Shown in pieces: positions 1-11,100 of a DNA stretch of 64,000 nucleotides. The notes under the pieces are model-generated. The model saw only the letters and a list, made by a program, of their open reading frames with translations. It searched no databases and had not been told where the DNA came from. Position 1 is the first letter of the stretch, and every line of letters begins with the position of its first letter. Location: the NCBI GenBank assembly GCA_001465935.1, contig LNKV01000068.1, positions 21,971 through 85,970 on the forward strand, read 5' to 3'. The position numbers and the translations under genes are program-made. Source of the stretch: Clarireedia homoeocarpa (lineage: Eukaryota > Ascomycota > Leotiomycetes > Helotiales > Rutstroemiaceae).

Positions 1-794
1 AAAAAGAAAGTTCCGCTCTCGGGAAGATTGAGTTGCATACCGATCAAACCATCAGTATGACCTGGGAGATGATGGAAAGTAATCCCCTGACAGAAGTCTA
101 CCGTTCTGTCGTCGAAGGTCTTCCAGTTAAGAGACAACTATATCCTTTTTAGCTTGTGCTCAATGAGCTGTGGGCTCCACTCACGTCCATGTAATGTTGC
201 AGATATACACCAACATCTGCGCCAGTAGCAACCGACCAAAATGCCGAACGCAATTCCTTATCATGAACCCAGATCTCTATATCTTTCCGATCTAAGAACT
301 GATCAAGTCCTCCTGCATGATCCAAATGCATATGTCCAAGAATGCTAGCCGACGTATCAGTATGTTTGAATATTCTCCGGCTTTACAATCAATGGTGTTG
401 CTCACATTTTCTTCACATCTTCTAGCTTATGACCGGTAGCTTCGATCGCCGCCTTCAATTCATGTCTCGGTTCATATTTCACTCTGGCAAACACGTCGGC
501 TACCTGTGGGCCCCAGAGAGTTGGATAATCTACCCCCGAACCTGTTTCCCATAAAATCACACCTTCATGTGGATGGTCGATCAATACACTGTACATGGGC
601 AATTCTCTTCTTCTGTTAACAAATGACTGCTCTTCTGTGGACTTCAACGAAGTGTTTCCACCTCTGGTTACAAATCCCTCATCACATTCTAGCCATCCGA
701 GTTCGAGGAGATATGCGCGAGTTCCGGCGGGGCAAACATTTGAGATATGTCCGGGGACGGCACCAGTATCCAATGCTCTTTGAATTCCTGCCAT
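1..794 (-). CDS. Metallo-beta-lactamase-fold lactonase (N-acyl homoserine lactonase-like), 3' end outside window
   Basis: Three exons can be joined in frame: 794-406, 344-185 and 137 to beyond position 1. The start at 794 (MAGIQ) is chosen over an ATG at 962 because the family begins close to this point. The second exon holds the zinc motif HMHLDHAGG, the hallmark HxHxDH of the metallo-beta-lactamase fold. The third holds LPGHTDGLIGMQLNLP, which supplies the next zinc histidine and matches the AHL-lactonase/AttM-type branch. Family knowledge: these enzymes hydrolyse lactone rings, including bacterial N-acyl homoserine lactones. The fungal substrate cannot be read from sequence. No signal peptide is visible, so it is probably intracellular. 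The gene is divergent from the alcohol dehydrogenase, with about 0.5 kb between the two starts. The C-terminus is missing because the window ends. Family call sure; substrate unknown. Confidence 0.85.
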
Positions 795-1303
795 CTTGGG
801 ATCTTGTCGAAGTTGGGTGTATTTTTTTTGTTCACTGCTTGAATGACTTCTCATAAAGATGAATTGAGACGACGAGAAATTGTCATCAAACCCGCACGTC
901 GCCGAACTTCTGCAGTCAGAGCTTGCTGTCCGTACTGTGTTCCTTGATTTCAGACCTCTCACCTCGCACAGACGGAGTCTACATTAGTTTATCGAATGCG
1001 AACTCCTGCACTTATGCCCAGTGAGTTTAGATCTATTATGCAGATGCATTAAAACCCTATCTAAATGGCTACACAGTTCCGCAGCACCACCAACGTCAGA
1101 GACTCAAACTACCCCTCTTTAACCCCCCACAAACCTTGGCCGCAAGTTCAAATGAGCCAATCACACCAACTCCGTTGATATCCCTCGGTAGTTCCACATG
1201 TCGCATTACATAGTACTTCCCCGAATCACCCGCTGAAATTTGCAAAAAGTTTCATCGTCGCGCACGTACATTAGAGTTATTATCAAAAAGTCTCACAAAA
1301 AAC
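795..1303. other. Divergent intergenic region
   Basis: About 0.5 kb between the lactonase-like gene (minus) and the alcohol dehydrogenase (plus). It should hold both promoters. A CCAAT-type box is visible near 1154-1158. I see no further gene. Confidence 0.5.
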
Positions 1304-2517
1304 ATGTCGAAAGATACCATGAAAGCTGTTGTCTTCCACGGCAAACTGGACGTTAGGGTAGAGGACCGGCCGATTCCGAAGATCGTCGACCAAACCGATA
1401 TCATTGTCAAGGTCCGATACTCGGCATTATGTGGAAGGTACGTCGCGACTCATTACGTACGGATTGATTGAATTTCGACTGACATTTTCCAGCGAACTTC
1501 ATGTATTCCGCGGTCATCAACCGTCGAAGACGGGCTTCATCATGGGCCATGAAACCACGGGGGAAATCGTAGAGCTAGGATCCGAGGTTAAGAACCACCA
1601 AAAGGGTGACCGTGTTGTAATGCCTTTTACAGCTTCTTGTGGTGAATGTTTCTATTGCAAGAGAGGCTATTCATCACGATGTGAAAAGTGTCTACTTTTC
1701 GGCTGTGCCTTACTCGATGGCGGCCAGGCCGAGTACATGCGAGTACCCCTGGCGGATTCCACAGCCGTGAAAGCACCCGAGGAAATCGACGAGAAGAAAT
1801 TGGTATTGATGGCAGATATCTTTCCGACGGGATATTTTGCGGCGAAGAATGCTTTTGAGGGATTCTCTGAGTCAACAATAAGTGAGAGTGTGGTTGTGTT
1901 GATTGGATGTGGACCGGTAGGACTTTGTGCATTGATTAACGCGCTGGAGTATAAACCGAAAGCTGTCATTGCGATTGATCGTGTTGAGGATCGGTTGGAG
2001 TTGGCGAAGAAGTTGGGAGCGGAAACGTGGAATGACCAGAAGGATAGGGAGGGGTTGACAAAGAGAGTGAAGGAATTGACGAATGGCAGAGGAGCGGATT
2101 GTATAATTGAGGGTGTTGGCCATGCTGATGCTTTGAGGACTGGTTTTGATTTGTTGAGACCTTTTGGAAATATTTCCAGTTTTGGTAGGTGTTTCGAATT
2201 TGGGACAGGATTGCGACTAATGAAATGTAGGCGTGCATCAGGATGAGATACCATGGACTGGAACTGAGGGATACGGAAAGAATCTGAAGATCCAGATGGG
2301 AAGATGTCCGGTTCGCAGTGTTTTCCCTCACGCGTTAGAGGTGTTGAAGAAAAACCAGCATAAACTTGAGTAAGTGATCTGACGTGTTTGGGGAACCTTA
2401 CTGACTGTTCGTAGCTTTATGACGGACAAGATCATGCCAATGAGTCAGGCCGTTGAAGGTTATGATATCTTCAATAAGATGCAGGTACATAAGGTGATCT
2501 TCGAGGCGGAACATTAA
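1304..2517 (+). CDS. Zinc-dependent medium-chain alcohol/polyol dehydrogenase
   Basis: Four exons join in frame: 1304-1437, 1493-2184, 2231-2369 and 2415-2517, giving 355 residues, the usual length for the family. The catalytic-zinc signature GHETTGEIVELG follows a CG(S)ELH motif formed across the first splice. A structural-zinc cluster CGECFYCKRGYSSRCEKC is present, and the NAD(P)-binding Rossmann motif GCGPVGL lies mid-protein. These are the order and spacing of class III / threonine-dehydrogenase-like MDR enzymes that oxidise alcohols to aldehydes or ketones in the cytosol. The exact substrate is not readable. The ATG at 1304 (MSKDTMKAVVFHG) gives the standard family N-terminus. A minus-strand open frame over the same interval is only a shadow. 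Confidence 0.92.
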
Positions 2518-2809
2518 TGAACATACTTCGGTTGTATTTTACATTACACGGCTCAGAACGATGGATATAATTGTTTGTGCGGTGTTAGATGAAACTGATC
2601 AGCGCTTTTGTTTTATGCAATCCGTCTGTTGTTGTAAGTGCAAGGGTCTCGAATATTTGACAGAGAGACAGCAAAAATTCGAATTCATCATTTCACTACA
2701 TGAAAACCTCCGGAATTCAAACCAAGTTCGTCATTCCCCGCGCAACAGCAACAATTCATCCTACTCTTCAATTTTCCGATGGGAAGTTTCCCTATTCAAC
2801 AATCTCTTC

Positions 2810-3965
2810 TCACAAGCATTGTGAGTAATAAGGATTTCCAACCTGGCATGAGCCAGCTGCACAGCAAGTTGAACCTGCCCAACCTTGTCCACCGCATTGG
2901 CTGTACAATGCACCGCAACTCTAGTTTAAATGAGTTAGTGACATTATCTCCAATCAGGCAAAATAGAGTTTGGAAGCCTTACCGCGCCGCCGCCGGGTGT
3001 AGAGCTGGGAGTAGAGCTGGAAGTGCTGGTCGGTGAAGTCACTGGGGTGGTAGTAGATCCTCCACCACCACCACCACCACTGGAGCCCCCAGCGCTTACT
3101 GTGATACTTGAAGAACCGCTGGAGTAGTACCCTTCAGTCGCAAGAATCATATAATCCATAGTGCCAAGCTGCATCCCAAGGCTTGCCCATGCATTGAAGT
3201 GAGTTCCTGTGTTGATGCTTCCTCCGGTTCGTTTGTTTTGGCGGACGGACCAGTATTGGTAGAAAGTTGCCGTGCCGACAATTGATGGTTCGTTGACTCG
3301 TTGAGTCTGGTAGATGTTGTCTGTATGAGTGCAGATCAGAAATTGTTCTCAAGAAAATAGTTATTGTGGGTTAAGTGGTGGAGCTAAAATACTGTTCCCC
3401 ACGCATTAGTGTACTTACATACTGACCCATCGCTGGTGACACTTCCTTTGTACGTTGCACCGGTACTTGGATCGTATGTGCCGAAGTTCTCGACGATATA
3501 ATATTCGATGAGAGGACTCCTGCTCCAACCATAGAGCGAGAGATAACTGTTGCCGTTCGGGCTGTATGTTCCACTGTAGCTGACAGTCCTGTGAAAGATT
3601 ATTGTGAGTGTGTGTTTCAGAGCAGAAATTACAAGAGACCTACATGGCACTTCCAGGATTCCAACCTTTGCCACCTACGAAGTTGCCGTTACCGGACCAC
3701 TGCACGCTATACGAGCCAGCGTTACCGTTGGTGTACTGAGATTAAGGGTTAGCCCACATCACAACGTTCTTAGGGGATCGGGGATACTGACGGTGACAGC
3801 AGCACCACCATCCGTCCAGAATGAATAATAAAATCCATTGTTTGTTCCGGTAGAGCTAGGAGTTCCTGAGCGAGGGTCGATCAATTCTCCAGCTTCAGGT
3901 TTTGGAAGTGCAGTGACCCCAGCGACTGCTGCGAGCCCGACAAGGATAGCTTTGAATGATCTCAT
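2810..3965 (-). CDS. Secreted endo-1,4-beta-xylanase, GH11, with C-terminal CBM1
   Basis: Six exons join in frame: 3965-3792, 3735-3644, 3588-3419, 3320-2983 and 2920-2810 give the whole protein of 294 residues (five coding blocks, four introns; the first donor is GTCAGT). A signal peptide (MRSFKAILVGLAAVAGVTAL) is followed by a propeptide and the GH11 jelly roll from GFYYSFWTDGG. The catalytic pair is visible: Glu117 in PLIEYYIVE (nucleophile) and Glu208 in ILATEGYY (acid/base). A Gly/Ser/Thr/Pro linker follows. The last exon (2920-2810) encodes a family-1 carbohydrate-binding module with four Cys and three aromatic residues (YSQCGGQGWAG, then CCAAG, ending YYSQCL). Role: secreted cleavage of plant xylan, anchored to cellulose by the CBM1. 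Neighbouring genes are unrelated. I am confident of every domain and splice. Correction for clarity: the exon count is five. Confidence 0.94.
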
Positions 3966-6039
3966 TTTGACTGATGATTAATGGTGGATGATTAACGGTT
4001 GATGATCTGATGTTTCATCTCAGGTTCGTGTCTATCTTATTATATTTTTCCGCAGGGCAATAATCTCAATCCCGCATCTCATAGCCGTGGCAAGATAGCT
4101 GATATTACCTTACTATCTCTATAAATGAAATTTGAGTTGTGCCTAAATTCCCAACTACCCGATATCAAGTCAGAAGAGGCGATTTCGATAGTCGCAGCAC
4201 TATAGGAAAAGGATATAAATTGTTTCAATTAACGAAGCTGAAGCTTTTCTCGATCACACGTCGCCAAGCACTCCGGGGTACATGGAAATTTAATATGCAC
4301 CCCGCATTTAAACGGCAAGTGGAAACACTAACTGCCTATATGATTTGGTATGAGCCGGAATTGATATCTCGGGGAGAATTGCTGAGCGGTTATTCGCAAG
4401 TCTGGAACTTTGGATAAAAACGGATAAATGGAAAAGGGGTGATGGCTCGTTCGGCTGAGGAGGCTATTCTCCTGGGTGGGTTTATGTAGCATTCGTGAGT
4501 AGCTAAATTTTACTATTTTCAGATCATGCTGGTCAAGAATCAGTCATCTGATCTTGTTTCAGGCGAGCTCGGAGTTGGTCTTTTGCCACCAATTTCTTTT
4601 CTCGATTTCACTATCTACACATTCGTAAGTTCAGGTGGGTGAACGCCTCCATCATCAAACTGTCTTCTACCAGAGATGATGATGATTATGATACCTTCAG
4701 ATGCTCCCTCAGCATTCTGGGCTTGTTCTGGTTAAGGTCATGCAAGTTCGAGCGTCCATAAGTTGAGAATAGTGTGGAAAGACAAACAACCATGGAGTCT
4801 TGTTCGAATGTCTGGCGATCAGGAGTCATACGGAGGTACGGATGACCATGATCCTTTGTAGGAAGAACATGTAAGTCGTACACCAACGATTTTGAGTCAT
4901 GAAAGACAAACTTTGCTCACATTTAGTGCTATACTACAAGCAACATCAACGAATGTTCACCATCAGCAACAATGAATAGCGAGATACGGTCATTATAGTA
5001 TAGCACTTTCGATTCATAACTTAAGTTCAGACAACGAAGCAACCTGAAAGATGACGCTGCTGTAGAATCCTACGGCCGCCGGAATGGAACCGTTCGCTCA
5101 CCAAGCATGCCTCGCGGTCTCGCAATCCATTTCATGAACTACGTGCAGGCTTGATGTTGACAGCTGCTAATCCTGGATGCTTTCAGCTCCTTTTCGATAC
5201 CATTTTTCGACCCACTCGTTGTTTCAAGGGGCTTGACACATTGTTGACCTATTGAGCCCCGTCTACGATTGTCAGCAAGCACAGCGAAGAGTAGGTTTTG
5301 CGTCTACGCAGCCCAATACAATTGTCTTTCTGCCTATCCAAGTCCTTATAATACTGGAGATATAAGCTTATACCTGACAAACCAGTGAACCTAGGGCAAA
5401 ATGACGGCGAAATGATCACCCAGTGATCACTTGTGTGTTTGCTAGGCCCGATTCTCGTAAATGAATATGGATATCGGAGATAACTGAGATTACCTGGCTG
5501 GGATAACGACTTTAGGGATGGTAATTGGGTTTCGGCATGGAGAACTTATTTGCTCGGAGAGATATAAGGCCACGCTAGTTCTAGGACTGGCGACTTCTTG
5601 ATATACAACTAGGAATTATCATCAGCAACGATATACCAAGGCAACTGATGGACCAGCACCACTAACATTCTTCAACTGATTATCTCGGAGTTTAATTTCG
5701 CAAGCATCGCAACTGCTGCAACCCAGAACTGCCGCTGCGCCAAATCAGGAATTACAACGAATCTTACATAGGGGTGTTGTTACCCCGCATTTCACATGCA
5801 GTCAATCAACCAATCCAGTTACTGGTGAACACACATATGCAGAGCCAAGTATTGCATATCGTTCGAGCTCACGAATAGCAATTCGCTAATGCACCTTACC
5901 AAGCATCATGTTGACTTTATCCACCCTGGAATTCTACGACTTCGGCGATTTCTTCTTGTTAGCCATAGAATAAATACTAAGTTAATGGACCCGTCCGCAA
6001 TCAACTCATTCAGTAGTTCTAATTTCTTTCTTAGTCGCG
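3966..6039. other. Gene-free stretch of 2.1 kb
   Basis: Between the divergent xylanase (minus) and MFS transporter (plus). Only short open frames without start context, splice support or family resemblance are seen (for example 4139-4417 plus and 4886-4686 minus). It must contain the promoters of both neighbours. I find no tRNA, repeat or mobile-element ends. Confidence 0.45.
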
Positions 6040-7776
6040 ATGTCTTCTCCATCTAGGTCCCCCATCTCTCCCGTAGATGACGAGAAACTACCCAATACAA
6101 CTATAGACACAGTAGATACCGAACCATCAAGAGCCAGCCCACCACTACCAATTGATCCTGCCGTCGAAAAAGCAATTCTCCGCAAACTTGATATTCATGT
6201 TGTCATTCCACTTGCGATTCTATTTCTTCTTACCTTTCTGGATCGTGTCAATATTGGAAATGCGAAGATCCAAGGAATGACCGAGGAGTTAAATATGAAA
6301 GGAAATGATTACAATGTTGCATTGTTAATATTCTTTCCACCGTAAGACTTCCTTTACATCCGTGAATTTCATTTTAGTTAATTCAGGTCCCTAAGCTCAT
6401 TGTTCCCCCCAGTTACATACTCTTCGAGCTACCCTCCAATCTGATGCTCCGCCGACTTGCTCCCTCGACCTGGCTTACGTTCATTATGACCACATGGGGT
6501 ATAATAACCGTCTGTGAAGGACTCGTACATACTCATGCGGCCCTCGTCGGCCTACGATTCATCCTCGGACTTTTTGAAGCAGGCTTCTCACCCGGCGCAG
6601 TCTACCTCATAAGTATGTACTACAAACGATACGAATTGCAATGGCGACTGAGTGTCTTTTTCTGTGCAAGTATCTTGGCCGGTGCATTCGGTGGATTGTT
6701 TGCTTATGCGCTAGCTCATATGGATGGAGTTGGTGGCTACAAGGGATGGAGATGGATCTTCATCATTGAAGGACTACTTACTATCGTAGTGGTAGTTGCA
6801 CTCAAATCTTTCGGATTGATAGCAGACTGGCCCGAATCCGCAAGTTTTCTTACCCCTGATGAACGAGTCTTGGTTCTTCAACGTCTGTCGAGCGATACTG
6901 GAGTTGAGGGTGAAGAGATTGGACGACTTGACACGCTGAATAAAAAGTCCTTCAAGAGGATTTTCGGAGATTGGAAGATATGGGTAGGAGCGGTCATGTA
7001 TTTTGGGGTTGTGAATACCGGATATGCAACTAGCTTCTTCATTCCAACTATTTTACATGAGATGGGATATACGGCGATTGCAAGTCAAGTTAAAAGTATC
7101 CCTATATTCTGCGTGGCTGCTATTTTGGTATGCCATATGTTTCTTCTACAAAAGTTTGGAATGAAGGGATCGTACCAGATCACTAATTTTCCGTCATTCA
7201 TTGTAGGCCCTCTTGACAGCCCATCTAACGGATCGTTTCCAGCACCGATTCTCATTCACCATCATCGGCATCCTCGTCGGCACGATTGGATACATCATTC
7301 TTTTATGTCAAACGAATGTTACTACGGGTGTTAAATATATGGCCTGTTTCTTCATCGTCAGTGGAGGATACATCACTCAACCCGTTACATGGGCTTGGGT
7401 TGCTAACGTACGCTCAACCCTATCCTTCTCAGTCCGCTTTCATGCCCCTCATTATAGCTAACACTTACAGAATACTTCCGGTCACTACAAACGGTCCATA
7501 GCGTCCGCCATACAGATTGGACTTGGTAGCTGCGGTGGAATAGTAGCTTCCAACATATTCATCACGAACCAGGCACCACTTTATCCTGTCGGTTACGGCA
7601 CGTCTTTGGCTATGTTACTCCTGTGTGGATGCATGTGCATAACTTTCTTCCTGGGACTGAAGAGGGAGAATAAGTTGAGGGACGCCGGTGGAAGAGATCA
7701 TAGGTATATGGGAGAGGAGAAAGAAGAGCTTGGGAATATGGGCGATGATCATCCGGGGTTTAGATTTGTGCTTTAG
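6040..7776 (+). CDS. MFS transporter, anion:cation symporter (Dal5/allantoate permease-like) family
   Basis: Four exons join in frame: 6040-6341, 6413-7127, 7207-7407 and 7471-7776, giving 507 residues, normal for the family. The hydrophilic N-terminus ends at a pair typical of this family, ILRKLDIHVVIPLAILFLLTFLDRVNIGNAKI, in which TM1 is followed by the DRxNIGNAK signature. About 12 membrane segments follow. RFILGLFEAGFSPG in TM4 and GWRWIFIIEG between TM5 and TM6 are further family motifs. Members move organic anions such as allantoate, ureidosuccinate, nicotinate, biotin or pantothenate with protons across the plasma membrane. The substrate here is unknown. The C-terminus is short and acidic. 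It converges with the wall-protein gene downstream. Confidence 0.9.
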
Positions 7777-8118
7777 GAACTTGTTGGTAGTGGAAGTGGA
7801 GTATTTTAAGACCCAGACCAAGTGGTACAATTACCTACTAATACGTTGGATAAACGTAGAACTTGATCATCCAATTGCAATGTGGACATTGACAAGCCTG
7901 CTGATGGAATATAGATGATATAATAGTATCTATTGATGCCGTACTTGTATGTATGTCTATAAAGAAGAATAAAATCTATATATTAATAATTATCATTTAC
8001 GTCAAATTTTCCCATCTCACATTTATCTGCTCCCCATGAAATCCTCATTTCATCTCGTCTCGTCTCATCTCATCGCATCCAATTACCGTTAAAAACACAA
8101 ATATACAACCATCACATT
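7777..8118. other. Convergent 3' intergenic region
   Basis: The 3' ends of the transporter and the wall-protein gene meet here. AATAAA-like signals (around 7969) and a short imperfect TCTCG/TCTCA pentamer run at about 8055-8080 are visible. No gene is seen. Confidence 0.5.
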
Positions 8119-11100
8119 TTAGATAAGCATGACCACCATAACCATAAACATAGATCCAAAGACTGAAGCCAAACTCCACTTCGTAGACGACGCCGCACCA
8201 GTGAACATTGCTGGCTCAGAGCTGGTAGTAGTGCTGCTTGCTTGAGAGACACCAAGAGCTGCCGAGGTGCTGCTGGGTTGAGAGGCGCTTGTAGAGAGAG
8301 ATGCACCTGACAAGCTTTGACTAGCAGAGCTGCTAGATGGGTACGGTACCGAGTTCGAGGCGAAAGTACTGTAAACACTTGGTCCAACGATGGCGCTTGT
8401 ACTAGCGTTGTAGCCCTGGGAGTACGCCGCAGAAACTTTGGGTAGAACAACGCTGGTAGTGTCTGGTGAAGATGATCCGGACGGGACATCAGAGGCACTC
8501 GATATGGTGATACTAGCAGGGACAGTGGCTTGAGGTACCACGGTGATGGTAGAGAGAATGACGGATGTCTGAGTAGAAGATTCCGCAGGGCTCCCACCAC
8601 TGGTGGAACCTGTTACGGAGCTCGGTGCAAAAGATAATTCCTCGGCGCTGTGGCTACTGATGGCTACTCCGACCGATGACGAGCTTGGTAGTACAACCAC
8701 TATCGAGCTTGTGGCAGTAGTGCTCAGGGAGACCGCACTAGAGGGAACAGTTTGTGGGGCTTGAGAAGACTCAGTCACAGGACAGACAGTCGTCGATACG
8801 ATTAGAGTTTCGGTAGTCAAAAAAGTTGATCGTGCAGAAGATGGGCAGTTCTGAAGGCCAGCCGAACAAGCGGTGACCGTTGCAGTACGCGTGCTCAATA
8901 CAGTGGAAGTAGTGTATTGAATTCCCGTGCTAGATGAGGAGACTGTTTTGCCGCTGGAATCTCCAGTACTTGCGGCCGGAGTTGTGGTGGGCATTGGCTG
9001 GGTCAACACTGAAGACTCTGTAACAGGACAAACAGTGGTTGATACAACGAGTGTTTCTGTGGTCAGAAAAGTAGTCTGGGATCGGGCTGGGCAATTGCTG
9101 ACACTTCGGGGACATGCGGTGACGGTAGTTGTTCGAGTAGAGAGTACTGTGGAGGTGGTGAACTGAGTTTCTGATGAAACTATAGAGCTAAGTACTTTAG
9201 TTGTCGATGTAGATTCGACTACACTTGAGATATCTGAGCTAGCTGCTCCAGTTGACTGCGATGTAACTGCAGCAGAACTACTTCCCGGAGAAGATAACGA
9301 GATGCCTTCGGCCTGACTGGGGGCGACAGCGCTAGTTGGCTGAACAGGCGTTGTGGTAGCTGTGGCTTCACTTATTGGGCAAACAGTTGTCGAGATAACC
9401 ACTGTTTCTGTGGTCAAGAAAGTAGTCTGAGATGAAGCTGGGCAGTTTGAAACACTAGATGGGCAGGCAGTAACAGTCGATGTTCGAGTGGACAACACTG
9501 TAGACGTTGTGTATTTGATGCCTGAGATGACAACAGCGGTAGTTGGTTGAGGAACTTCAGAGACCGGGCATATCGTGGTAGTCAAAACTAATGTCTCGGT
9601 GGTCAAGAATGTGCTTTGTGATGTAGCCGGGCAGTTCGTGACGCTTGAGGCACAGCCGGTAACAGTGGCAGTGCGAGTGGTGAAGATGGTCGAAGTGGTC
9701 AATTGAGAGTCAGAAGACGATGGTTCGCTGACGGGGGAAGAAACGACTGAAGTTGTAATCAAAGAGCTAGTCTTGACTGGAGTATTCACGACTGGGCTAG
9801 ATACGTCTAGGGTAGATGTTATAATAGACGAGTTCGTGTATAGGGCTGAAGTGGTGATGCTGGTAGGAATAGGTGAACCACTAGTCGGTAATGGAGAAGT
9901 GACAAGAATCGGACTAGTCACGACAGGGCTAGTCACAACTGAAGTAGACTCAATAGTAGACGAATTCGTATAAGGAGCAGAGACAGTGATGCTAGTAGGA
10001 ATAGGTGAACCACTAGTCGGTAATGGAGAAGTGACAAGAATTGGACTAGTCACGACAGGGCTAGTCACAATTGAAGTAGACTCAACAGTAGATGAATTCG
10101 TATAAGGAGCAGAGACAGTGATACTGGTAGGAATAGGTGAACCACTAGTCGGTAATGGAGAAGTGACAAGAATTGGACTAGTCACATCTGTAGTAGTAGG
10201 CATAATGATAGACGAATTTGTGTACGGAGCAGGGTCAGCGATGCTCGTAGGAATAGGTGATCCGCTAGGTGGGAGTGGAGAAGTGACAAGAATTACACTT
10301 GAAGACGTGGTCATGCTGTCGACTTCTGTGGATGAATTTGCAACGCTTGTAGGAACGACAGCCGTCGATGTATCCGGAGTTGAAGTGGTGACAATAGTCG
10401 GTGTATCTGAGGTGACCGATGAGGTGGGAGCGGTGCCCGATGTGCTATCTTCGTCACTTGAAGTACTGGTTGATTCTGGAACCGAGGTAGTGACAGATGA
10501 GCTAGATATCGAAATCGTGATAGTGCTCTCATACACCGTAGTATAATCACTTGAAAGTGTTTGGGTCGAATACTGGGTCCCAACAGATGTGATAATGTCC
10601 ACGCAGGGATCCGTCGTGTAAGCTCTAGCTGCTTGGTATGCAAGTGCAGAACCTGTTTGCAGAGCGCTGCCCGATAGGAAAGTACATACTCTTGCCGCTG
10701 TATTGTAGTTATATCCGCTGCAAATAGTTGAGTAAACACTGCAATATTGATTGCATAAACCAATCTGGGCTGCAGGAAGTACGAGTACAGTTGCACCGCC
10801 AGATAAAGATGCACCATTACAATATTGTTGATAATATTTAGTTCCCAGGGTATACACCCCATTCTGACATTGGCCGGCAGTGAATGCACTGGGGGTGCAG
10901 GTTGTAGCGGTTTGAACAGTCGAGAAAGTGGTAGTGATGATATTAGTGTACGTGCTGGCGTAACTGGAGGTGACTGTAACGACTGATTGTCCAGCCCCGG
11001 CTCCGGCGGACGGTTCCGGTGTTGCTGTGGCTGTAGTTGTTGGCGCAGGCGTCACTAATAAACTGGATGGTACTGCCGAAGAAGGGTCTGCTGACGATGG

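Noticed and set aside
8050..8085. TCTCG/TCTCA pentamer run in the convergent spacer
   Set aside because: Short, imperfect simple repeat of no evident function.
10118..10546. 142-codon plus-strand frame rich in Val/Gly inside the wall-protein gene
   Set aside because: It is the antisense shadow of the Ser/Thr-rich repeats of the minus-strand gene.
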